Below are positions 9,801 to 16,477 of a stretch of 64,000 bases of DNA, in pieces. Positions within the stretch are counted from its first letter, which is position 1. Each line of letters starts with the position of its first letter. The position numbers and the translations under genes are program-made. The stretch lies in contig NZ_JAALXT010000010.1 of NCBI RefSeq assembly GCF_011634775.1, forward strand, positions 90,307 through 154,306, in the 5' to 3' direction. The DNA comes from Thalassoroseus pseudoceratinae. GTDB taxonomy: Bacteria > Planctomycetota > Planctomycetia > Planctomycetales > Planctomycetaceae. The notes under the pieces are model-generated. The model saw only the letters and a list, made by a program, of their open reading frames with translations, did not search any database and was not told the origin of the DNA.

Positions 9801-10674
9801 GGCAAATTCCTTGATCGAGGCAGGCAGAACAGAATTGGTCGTCACACTCGGAGCAGCATTCCGTGCGATCGGGAGCCAGAGTGCGTTCGCAGTCCGAGCA
9901 ACTGACCGCACACTCCCAGCACAGCATTTCGCCGGTCAGCTGACAGGACGTGCGCTCGTCATCGCTGGTCGACATGCCGCAGGTCACGCAAGGGACTCCA
10001 TGCCAATCGTCAAGCGAGACATAGGCACTTCCGGAGTTGTAGGTCGTCAAGATCTGCTGAATGATCTGAAAGACATCGAATATCCGACCGTCTTCGAGAG
10101 CCCGTTGCAGTGGTAAGCGGCCTTCGCCTTCGCAGAGGTGACCATCCTGAATGTGCGGATGCGTGATGGCGTCGTCGGACGCCGCCGGATGGGGTTCGAG
10201 TGCCGTCACTGTATAGCTCGTCGATGATTGCCCGGCTGAAAAACTGAGTGCGATTTTAAACGGACCGAGAAACACATCTTCGAGCACAATCGGACGGGTA
10301 GTCACGGCGAGTGTCGACGTCGATAGATTGACTTCCACTTGCTCGAACTCACTTTGCAACGCATTGATGTCAGCGATCAAATCGCGAAGTGAGCTAGTCG
10401 AAGGCGGCTGCAAGTCAACTTGGCTTCGTAGTTGTGCGAGTCGCTCTTGGAGATCAGTCAACGCGGATTGGAGTTGGCTACGGACGATCGCCGCAGCTGC
10501 GAACCAACCGCGGCTGTGAGCTTTTGTTTCTAGGCGGAGTAACCGCTCGATGCACTCGATGACTGCGACCGGCCAAACCCTCGGAGCTGGTGCTCTGGCT
10601 GAATTCAGACAGGAGTGAAGTCGTTCGGCGAGTCGTGGGGTGAGCTTTCGATGGAGATTGACTAACGTTTTCAA
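9685..10674 (-). CDS. E2-like domain fused to a Cys-rich RING/treble-clef-like domain
   Basis: 329 residues from a TTG start with GAGGAG seven bases upstream. Residues about 1-110 form a helical/coiled-coil N-terminus. Residues about 115-225 end in '[14 protein letters not shown]', which parallels the HPN-x-C core of ubiquitin-conjugating enzymes, followed by a helical '[16 protein letters not shown]' and 'YVSLDDW' as in prokaryotic E2-like proteins. Residues about 230-300 carry at least seven Cys pairs (CVTC, CWEC, CSDC, CSEC, CSAC, CHAC and others), enough for two or more zinc sites like a RING or treble clef. I infer an E2-E3-like conjugating protein. Its place between the Ubl and JAMM genes supports this; the E2 call rests on one motif. 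Confidence 0.7.
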   Translation of the reverse strand: MKTLVNLHRKLTPRLAERLHSCLNSARAPAPRVWPVAVIECIERLLRLETKAHSRGWFAAAAIVRSQLQSALTDLQERLAQLRSQVDLQPPSTSSLRDLIADINALQSEFEQVEVNLSTSTLAVTTRPIVLEDVFLGPFKIALSFSAGQSSTSYTVTALEPHPAASDDAITHPHIQDGHLCEGEGRLPLQRALEDGRIFDVFQIIQQILTTYNSGSAYVSLDDWHGVPCVTCGMSTSDDERTSCQLTGEMLCWECAVSCSDCERTLAPDRTECCSECDDQFCSACLDQGICHACQDEIETEAESVLPAGANAPVHAVCLEQTALSTGPG

Positions 10675-10760
10675 AGTTCGACTCCTCGTTTAGTGTTTCG
10701 TTCTTAACTACTGATTCCGCCGCTGGATCCAGAAACCCAGCGGCGAAATCGATCTGTGAT

Positions 10761-10991
10761 CTAGCAACGAATTGTTGCCCCCTCGATTTTCGTCGGAGTG
10801 ATCGAAACACGGTCGCCGTCTTGCAGCACATAGTCTGCTGCGACCGGTCCGCGATTGAGCCGAATCAAATAATCCTCGGGTCGACCGTGCGGCACGGTCT
10901 TCGCAAACAATGCTTGAATCGTGGTGCCTTCGGAGAGTTCTTGCGTATCCGCGAAGCCCGCGCCGTCGTTGTTGATCAGAAAAATTTTCAT
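10761..10991 (-). CDS. MoaD/ThiS-like beta-grasp protein, candidate ubiquitin-like modifier
   Basis: 76 residues starting MKIFLINNDGAGF, with AGGAA upstream of the ATG. The pattern 'LNRGPVAADYVLQDGDRVSITP' is the typical sulfur-carrier/Ubl segment before the C-terminal tail. Instead of a terminal GG the protein ends IEGATIRC: a GA where the diglycine would be, plus four residues ending in Cys. It may need trimming by the neighbouring JAMM peptidase, or the terminal Cys may matter itself. It is the likely substrate of the E1-like protein in the same operon. A plain sulfur-carrier role remains possible. Confidence 0.85.
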   Translation of the reverse strand: MKIFLINNDGAGFADTQELSEGTTIQALFAKTVPHGRPEDYLIRLNRGPVAADYVLQDGDRVSITPTKIEGATIRC

Positions 10992-11053
10992 GAGTGACGT
11001 TCCTAATATTTGGTTACGGAAGAGAACAAGTTGGGACGGAAATCTTGACGTTG

Positions 11054-11251
11054 TCAGACACCGAACGCGGGACGTTTCCGAATGGGGAACCATTGCAGCG
11101 AATGTTCGGCATCGACTGTGTCCCAATCGATCAGCGGTTCCTCGTTTTGACAGTCAAGGTCGTCGAGTGGCACAAACCCCCGGTGCGAGATTTCGCGGAC
11201 ACTCTCGCCTGTGGATCGGGCGACGGATCGGTTGAGGTCGTTTTGGGTCAT
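11054..11251 (-). CDS. Small conserved protein of unknown function
   Basis: 65 residues: MTQNDLNRSVARSTGES start followed by 'VREISHRGFVPLDD'. I recall similar short proteins opening with 'TNDELNRAVAxATGE' in planctomycete genomes, but no function is known. It sits 62 bases upstream of the Ubl gene and downstream of a hairpin terminator at 11284-11316, so it may head the second transcriptional half of the operon. Confidence 0.7.
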   Translation of the reverse strand: MTQNDLNRSVARSTGESVREISHRGFVPLDDLDCQNEEPLIDWDTVDAEHSLQWFPIRKRPAFGV

Positions 11252-11283
11252 GGTTGGCTCTTTCTGTCAGCATCACATGAGAG

Positions 11284-11316
11284 AAAAAGCGATCGCCCCA
11301 ACTGCGAGGCGATCGC
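11284..11316 (-). terminator. Internal terminator or attenuator
   Basis: Minus-strand hairpin with a perfect 9-bp stem (GCGATCGCC with GGCGATCGC, 11289-11316) followed by TTTTTCTC. It lies between the coiled-coil gene (ends 11370) and the 65-residue gene (starts 11251), so it could separate or tune expression of the AAA+ half and the Ubl half of the operon. Confidence 0.75.
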
Positions 11317-11369
11317 GTGGAAAAACGCAATTACCCCATGTGGGGCGAAGTGGGAAAATGATGGTTGGA

Positions 11370-11744
11370 CTATCGAGTCGCGGTTGTCCGATTTGTCTGG
11401 TCCGACGTCTTCTGGGAATCTAAGCCGTTGGCGGACGGCAGTGGAACTTGACCGTTCAATGGTCGTGCTTCTGACCTCGGCTGTTTTCTCGCACTCGAGG
11501 CAAAGCTATCGATCGCCGAACTCATTTGGCCGAGTTTCAGTTCGATTGAGAATTTGGCTGTCTGGCAACGCAATTCCTCGGCAATCTCGGGGAATCCCTG
11601 CTCTTCGTATTCGAGGGCACGCCGCATCAGCCCAGCCTTGCGTTCGGCGTGGCGAGCCAGGAACTCGGCTTTGCGGTCGAGAGCGGAGTCGAGAATAAAC
11701 ACCGTTTTTAGTCGACGAGAAATCGTTTGGAACAGGCGGAACAT
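11370..11744 (-). CDS. Coiled-coil protein of unknown function
   Basis: 124 residues. An amphipathic helical region (about residues 15-85, rich in Arg/Glu/Ala and lacking Gly/Pro, 'FLARHAERKAGLMRRALEYEEQG') is followed by a disordered polar tail. No known domain is recognised. The N-terminal ~20 residues are hydrophobic enough for weak membrane contact but not a clear signal peptide. It is in the operon direction and spacing, 50 bases downstream of the next small gene. Confidence 0.6.
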   Translation of the reverse strand: MFRLFQTISRRLKTVFILDSALDRKAEFLARHAERKAGLMRRALEYEEQGFPEIAEELRCQTAKFSIELKLGQMSSAIDSFASSARKQPRSEARPLNGQVPLPSANGLDSQKTSDQTNRTTATR

Positions 11745-11793
11745 CGGCGGTGATCCTTTGAGAAAGTTGGGAATTGTGAGTCGGGGGAAATCG

Positions 11794-12036
11794 TCAGTGC
11801 GAAGTCAGCCAATGCTGTTCGAGCCATTCACGTTCGGCATCGAGGGCTTGACTACGGGCGGGGAACGGCCCCAGCATGGGACCATTCACGGGGAAAAGAT
11901 CAGCGGTCCACTGGCCATCGGAGTTGGGTTCGACATGGCTGCCACGAGTGATCGTCAATTGACCAAGGCAGCGGAGATCGAGTTTCTCGGAATAGAGACA
12001 CCGCAGCGAGCCGTCGGGCTGGACAATGATTTGCAT
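11794..12036 (-). CDS. 80-residue conserved small protein
   Basis: Start at 12036 (MQIIVQPDGSLRCLYSEKLDL). The middle 'GSHVEPNSDGQWTADLFPV' and 'GPMLGPFPARSQALDAE' match a small protein type I recall from planctomycetes with 'ASHVEP...DGRWWADL...GPxLGPF' motifs; no function is known. It ends in an EREWLEQHWL helix. The gene is 10 bases downstream of the next ORF, consistent with one transcript. Confidence 0.75.
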   Translation of the reverse strand: MQIIVQPDGSLRCLYSEKLDLRCLGQLTITRGSHVEPNSDGQWTADLFPVNGPMLGPFPARSQALDAEREWLEQHWLTSH

Positions 12037-12046
12037 TGCGGCTCCT

Positions 12047-12991
12047 CTATTTGGGACGACGCTGGATGTTGCGACGCGGTCGGTCAACCAACAGCCCATC
12101 GAGCGAAGACTGGACACCGGCGAGTTGGGATGCGATCTGTTGCCGCCGCGCCCCGCTATCTCGAATCTGTTGCGGTTCGACACCGCCGAGGATTTGCTGG
12201 GCTCGACCGACAAGCTCATCGAGTTGAACGTTGGAGCGGACATTGAGCGTGCGAAACCGTTCGAAGAACTCGATCATGTTCGTGACGGCCGAGTCGCGAA
12301 AGACTTTGGGTCTGCCATCGGTCTGACCGCTGAGCCGTTCAGTGAGGTGCTCGACGAGTTTGGTCAACTCATCCGTGAAGGCCTGCTCGGCGAGCTCCAC
12401 CGCTTCGTCGAACCGCGACTGAACCCGTCGGCATTCTTGCTCATAGAGATCAGGACTGAGTTGTCTTAAATAGTCCGGCGGATCCACACTCGGATAATCG
12501 TGCTCGATCGTGAAAAGTCCGATCAGCGAAGTGGGATAGTCACTGGGATCGAACAAATCTCCGAGTCGCTCGCGAGCCAGAGTTCGCAGCTCGTCATAGT
12601 GCTGATCCAACTCTGTGACAGCGTCATCAAGTTCGGCGCGGAACTCGGCCATTCGCTGATCGAACTCCGTGATGGCCGTCTGTCGAATTAGCCGCACCCC
12701 CGGTTCGGGAAATGGCAGGGACACGCCTTTCCAATAGGCGACCGCTTGGCTGCGGATTGCGGTCACCACTTTGTAGGCGGGATGGGATGTATCCAATAAC
12801 TTTTTGCCAGCAGACAAAAACTTGCCTTCGGCTCCGAAGGAGTCGGCGGCTTGGTTCTTCTGCGTCGCGGTCAACGATTTGCGGACGCCCATCCAGGAAA
12901 AGCTCAGCCGGGCGGCCGCCATCGTCGTTCGCAGTCGCTCCGCGGGTGCTGATTGCGAGGGGGCATCAGATTCGATCACTGTAGTAGTCAT
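12047..12991 (-). CDS. Cytosolic helical protein of unknown function
   Basis: ATG 12991 has AGGAG nine bases upstream; the protein has 314 residues. It is soluble, mostly helical and charged, with a conserved-looking opening 'MAAARLSFSWMGVRKSLT' and 'FLSAGKKLLDTSHPAYKVV', then a long coiled coil (about residues 95-150 and 180-240). It may be related to DUF3150-type proteins, but I am not certain. In this operon it is a candidate substrate or scaffold for the AAA+ ATPase. No catalytic motif is seen. Confidence 0.75.
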   Translation of the reverse strand: MTTTVIESDAPSQSAPAERLRTTMAAARLSFSWMGVRKSLTATQKNQAADSFGAEGKFLSAGKKLLDTSHPAYKVVTAIRSQAVAYWKGVSLPFPEPGVRLIRQTAITEFDQRMAEFRAELDDAVTELDQHYDELRTLARERLGDLFDPSDYPTSLIGLFTIEHDYPSVDPPDYLRQLSPDLYEQECRRVQSRFDEAVELAEQAFTDELTKLVEHLTERLSGQTDGRPKVFRDSAVTNMIEFFERFRTLNVRSNVQLDELVGRAQQILGGVEPQQIRDSGARRQQIASQLAGVQSSLDGLLVDRPRRNIQRRPK

Positions 12992-13087
12992 TGGAAAAAC
13001 TCCTAGCATGAGAAACAAAAACAGCCGCGACCGTGGTGAGGGTAGGCCTGCAGCAAGTCAGTAACGCGGAACTGAAAGAAAGTGAGA

Positions 13088-13555
13088 TTACCGGTTGCGA
13101 TTGGAGGCCCAACCGTCCCCTTGCCATACGGCTTGGATTTGAAAGACTCGTGCGTTCTCGGCTTCGACCCGGATGGTCAACGGGATGCGATTTTGCTCGT
13201 GGAAGTTGGCTAGTTGCAGGTCGAACGTGAGTGAGTGCTCGTCGTTGGGTTGCCACTCTTGGAAGGCATGGGATTGGAAGTGATCGGACTTGACAACCAG
13301 GAGTCGATTTGGCGTACTAACCGTCACCCGACCGTTGCGGAGGATGCCGGGAAAGCGGTGACAAAGCGTGAGATGCAGCACCGGCTGCTCGGAATCTAAG
13401 TCTTGCAGTCCGCCATAAACTTCCGTGACTGCCAGCGGTTTTTGACCCTGCTGCCAAGACTGGTACAGCCAGTTGGTGACGATGATCACCGCGATTACCA
13501 TCGCCAACACCAGCCAACCGTCGTGATACCAATAGGTTTTCGGAGCTTCGGACAT
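13088..13555 (-). CDS. Membrane-anchored protein with one N-terminal transmembrane helix
   Basis: Start at 13555 (MSEAPKTYWYHDG) gives 155 residues. One transmembrane segment lies at about residues 14-34 (WLVLAMVIAVIIVTNWLYQS), followed by a beta-rich domain, probably outside the cytoplasm. No family is recognised. The position between the AAA+ gene and the helical protein suggests the system has a membrane-associated component. Confidence 0.7.
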   Translation of the reverse strand: MSEAPKTYWYHDGWLVLAMVIAVIIVTNWLYQSWQQGQKPLAVTEVYGGLQDLDSEQPVLHLTLCHRFPGILRNGRVTVSTPNRLLVVKSDHFQSHAFQEWQPNDEHSLTFDLQLANFHEQNRIPLTIRVEAENARVFQIQAVWQGDGWASNRNR

Positions 13556-13696
13556 AAAGCCTCTTTCGAAATAGGTTGATGAATGATTGATGATCGGCTT
13601 GGGGCCGCAGCCGAGCGGAGAGCGCGACACCGGAATCGCGGACTGCGATCCGTTGGAAGAGCTAGTGCCACGACGGGAGTTTCGCGGTTGCCGGTG

Positions 13697-15164
13697 TCAA
13701 TTGCTGGACGGGTCGGTGGTCACCCGTCGGCGTCGCTTGCTTGTGGACGTCTGCTGGCGATAGATGCCGGCAGTCTCAGCATCCAGACAGCGACCGCTCG
13801 CCCACTGTCGAAGTTTGGCCACCGACTCGGCGGCCGTGACCGCGATGGGCACGATGTTCTTGGCTGCTTCGATCAGCGGCACATCCAACAGCGTCGCCAA
13901 CCGACAGCAACTGCGAATTTCCGCGCCCGACCAATCCGTATCGTCTGGCTTGGGTTGATCGCGGTCGATGCCGAACTGCTCCAGGTAAATCTCCCAAATC
14001 GCTTGGCGTTGCGACTGGCTCGGCAGGTCGATGTAGAACAAACTGTCGAACCGTTCGGCTCGTGTGAGTTCCGGTGGTAGTTTGCTGATGTCGTTACACG
14101 TACCGACAAAGAACACATCGCACGTGCGGTCGTTGAGCCACGATAGCAGTCGGCCAAACAACCGGGCCGTCACACCCGAATCGGTTTGCCCGCTCGAAGC
14201 CACTCCCGAGAGTCCTTTCTCGAGTTCGTCGCAAAACAAAATGCAGGGCGACATCGCTTCGACAATCTGCAGGGCCTGTCGCAAATTCGACTCGGACTGC
14301 CCGACTAAACTTCCGAGCAAACTACCAATTTCCAGTGTCAGTGTCGGTCGTCCCGTCTCTTGGCCCAGACTTTTCGCGAAGGCCGATTTCCCACACCCCG
14401 GTGGTGAGAGCAGCAATACGCCCCGGGGTCGGCAACGCGAATTGCTAGTTGTTTGTCTCCGCATGGCCCGCAAACAAAACGCCTTGAGGTTCTCCAAACC
14501 TCCGAGTCCGGCGAAGGATTCCTGGCCGCGGTGCAAATCCAGCAAACCACTCTGCCGCAGCGTTTGGCTTTTGAGTTCCCACAAGACATCCGCCCGTACT
14601 CGTCCATGCCGCACGAGTGATAAACTGAACGCATTCTCCGCTTCCAACCGTGTCAGTCCCGCGGCCGCATCCAATACTGTTTCGAATTCGACTCCATGGG
14701 GCAGTTCAGAGTCTTCGGTGGCGATCCCGCGGGCGATCTCGGCGAGTTGCCGACGATCGGGGAGATCGTGGTCGATCACGACAAACAGTTTTTCGAGTTC
14801 CACCGGCAACTGCACCACCGGCGAGAGCACCACCAAGATGGTCCGATTCTGTTTCCCGGCGATCACTTGCCGCGCGACCGCCTGCACGATCTCCGCTGAC
14901 TGTAAGAACCGATGGAAGTTCTGCAAAACGAGCAGCGTCGTGCCTTCCGGTGTCGCCAACGAATTGATGGCTCGGATCGCTGCCGCCAGCGTCGACACCC
15001 GGCCCCCTTAGTCCCTGTTCGAGATCCCAGGAGGCCCATTGCCAGTCTTCCTGCTGGCAGAGATTGGCAATCTCTAACAGGGCATCGGTGTGCTCGTGAC
15101 TATGAATCCATAGTCCGGTAAAGCAGGCCCGTACATACTCGGCGAGTCGTTCGGTGAGTGTCAT
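13697..15164 (-). CDS. Ycf46-like AAA+ ATPase, one frameshift
   Basis: Starts at 15164 (MTLTERLAEYVRACF, AAGGAA upstream). 'IHSHEHTDALLEIANLC' and 'DWQWASWDLEQGL' are typical of the degenerate N-terminal half of Ycf46-type AAA proteins. The frame breaks in a C-run at 15003-15007; removing one base joins DLEQGLRG to RVSTLAAAIRAINS. The second half has Walker A 'SPPGCGKSAFAKSL', Walker B 'CILFCDELEK', sensor 'GTCND' and 'RAERFD' as arginine finger. About 488 residues when joined. The enzyme would hydrolyse ATP to remodel a protein partner. The frameshift is either an assembly error or loss of function. Confidence 0.85.
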
Positions 15165-15212
15165 TGAGTTCCTTTCGTCAGAGTTAAATTGCGTGGCGAG
15201 AGGACAGAACGG

Positions 15213-15407
15213 TTACTCGCTCTGCCGCAGCGTGTTCTGCGACGAACTTGTCTGGTGAAACTCGGGCTTGAATGTTTCGTTGGTCGTCTGCCCCAACGCC
15301 CGTTCCAGAAACCGGCTGGCGGTTTGGCAGTCGGGACCGACAAAGCCGTGAGTTTCGACCTGTGTTTGACCATCGGGGCGGACGGTGATTTCGATCGTGC
15401 GTTTCAT
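15213..15407 (-). CDS. DUF2997 family protein
   Basis: 64 residues (MKRTIEITVRPDGQTQVETH). 'IEITVRPDG', 'ETHGFVGPDC', 'ASRFLERALG' and 'FHQTSSSQN' match DUF2997, a small family commonly encoded beside DUF1257. Its start overlaps the DUF1257 stop as ATGA (15404-15407), so translation is coupled. Function is unknown. Confidence 0.9.
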   Translation of the reverse strand: MKRTIEITVRPDGQTQVETHGFVGPDCQTASRFLERALGQTTNETFKPEFHQTSSSQNTLRQSE

Positions 15408-15772
15408 GCGGCTCCTCCGACGCTGACGGTAACTTTGATCGAGCCGTCCACGAGTAGCTCTTCGGTGGCGGTATGACCTTGTTTGCGAGCTTCGAGCTTG
15501 GCCAGTTCGACGGCATAACTTTGCAAAAACCGATCGAGATGCTGCGGATCGCCCCACCGGCCACCAAAGTGATCGAAGGCCAACTGACCACTGGCAACAT
15601 CGGCCACCACCGGATACCGCCACTCTGGGAGACTCACCTGCCACCCGGTCTGCCGGCCGCTAAAGAGTTGGGCCTCTCCATACACCGGAAGCGGCAACTC
15701 CAGCCGCCGACACGCCAAACCCATTGCCTCCACATTTCGAACTTCCGTCTGAATCACGACAATGTGCGACAT
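15404..15772 (-). CDS. DUF1257 (Ycf35-like) protein, first gene of the operon
   Basis: ATG 15772 has GGAGG five bases upstream. 122 residues beginning MSHIVVIQTEVRN; 'LFSGRQTGWQVSLPEW', 'YPVVADVASGQLAFD' and 'FGGRWGD' with 'HLDRFLQSYAVE' are the DUF1257/Ycf35 signatures known from cyanobacteria, plastids and other bacteria. Function is unknown. With DUF2997 and a Ycf46-like AAA+ ATPase directly downstream it forms a conserved trio, here joined to a ubiquitin-like module. Confidence 0.93.
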   Translation of the reverse strand: MSHIVVIQTEVRNVEAMGLACRRLELPLPVYGEAQLFSGRQTGWQVSLPEWRYPVVADVASGQLAFDHFGGRWGDPQHLDRFLQSYAVELAKLEARKQGHTATEELLVDGSIKVTVSVGGAA

Positions 15773-15826
15773 CACTCCTCCGTTCAAAGACTTCGAAAAA
15801 CCGCTTACCGAACACGGGTGAGCGAC

Positions 15827-15872
15827 AAAAAAAGCCCCATCCAGACCAGAAACAACCGGCCCAAATGGGGCT
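15827..15872 (-). terminator. Hairpin terminator upstream of the operon
   Basis: On the minus strand AGCCCCAT (15865-15872) pairs with ATGGGGCT (15833-15840), followed by seven T. It lies 55 bases upstream of the DUF1257 start. Either it ends a transcript coming from 16 kb, or it is a leader attenuator for the operon. Confidence 0.7.
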
Positions 15873-15954
15873 AAACGGCCAAAAAATGGGCGCTCTGAAA
15901 GCTAACTCCCGGGCCTCAATTCACTTGGCGCGAAAACTAGCTGGATTTAGCAGA

Positions 15955-16034
15955 TCCGCTCGCGGGAGCGACGGGTTCGGAGTCGCATGCGGCAGTTAAC
16001 CGCTAGGTTCAAGGTTCGAGTCCTTGTCGGGGAG
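15955..16034 (+). tRNA. tRNA-Asn(GTT)-like remnant
   Basis: The 3' half reads like bacterial tRNA-Asn. The anticodon arm at 15988-16005 has a GCGG/CCGC stem and loop CAGTTAA, with GTT in the anticodon place. There is a perfect T-arm (CAAGG TTCGAGT CCTTG) and 3' acceptor strand TCGGGGA. Position 33 is A instead of the near-universal T, the 5' acceptor (TCCGCTC) pairs poorly, and the D-arm is enlarged. It is most likely a tRNA pseudogene or an attachment-site remnant at the edge of the 8-16 kb block. Confidence 0.5.
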
Positions 16035-16329
16035 GAGGCAAAGCGACATTTCTGTCTCGCTAGGAAAGACGTAGAAAGCGATCCGACCAAGAGCAGAGTT
16101 GCTTGCAAAAGCTCTTGGTATGCGATCGCGTCTGCGTAATGCTTTTCGAGACAGGAGTCGGTTGCCTCAATTTGCCAGTGTAGGAACGCAGAACCGCCCG
16201 TACAATCCGATGCCGCCTGGGGTCGGCATGAATGCTGATTCCGTCAGACGCAACAGGGAATGTGCGTTGATTGCTCGTCGCTCGAGAATGTCAGAACCGC
16301 GCGCCCACCCAGGAAGAGCGCATAGTTTG

Positions 16330-16351
16330 GTTACACCTATTTGTGTGTAAC
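16330..16351 (+). promoter_or_regulatory. Inverted repeat, candidate enhancer site for the sigma-54 activator
   Basis: GTTACAC and GTGTAAC separated by 8 bases form a perfect 7-bp inverted repeat, 36 bases upstream of the sigma-54 -24 element. The activator encoded at 22612-23991 in the same operon is the obvious candidate to bind here. Confidence 0.6.
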
Positions 16352-16387
16352 GCCTTGCGTAGTGGGGATTGAAGCCATTTTCGTCAA

Positions 16388-16403
16388 TGGCACGGAGCTT
16401 GCA
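16388..16403 (+). promoter_or_regulatory. Sigma-54 (RpoN) promoter
   Basis: TGGCACGGAGCTTGCA is an exact match to the -24/-12 consensus TGGCACG-N4-TTGCA. Transcription would begin near 16415, about 63 bases before the aldehyde dehydrogenase start. Confidence 0.85.
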
Positions 16404-16477
16404 AAGAAACGCAGTGACGCAGCAACGTTGGGTTGCTCACAGCAATCGGTCGAGTACCACGCACAGGAGACATTGTC

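Noticed and set aside
16099..16350. 84-codon + frame upstream of the aldehyde dehydrogenase
   Set aside because: No recognisable sequence, covers the tRNA-like remnant's downstream region and the regulatory repeat; no ribosome-binding site.
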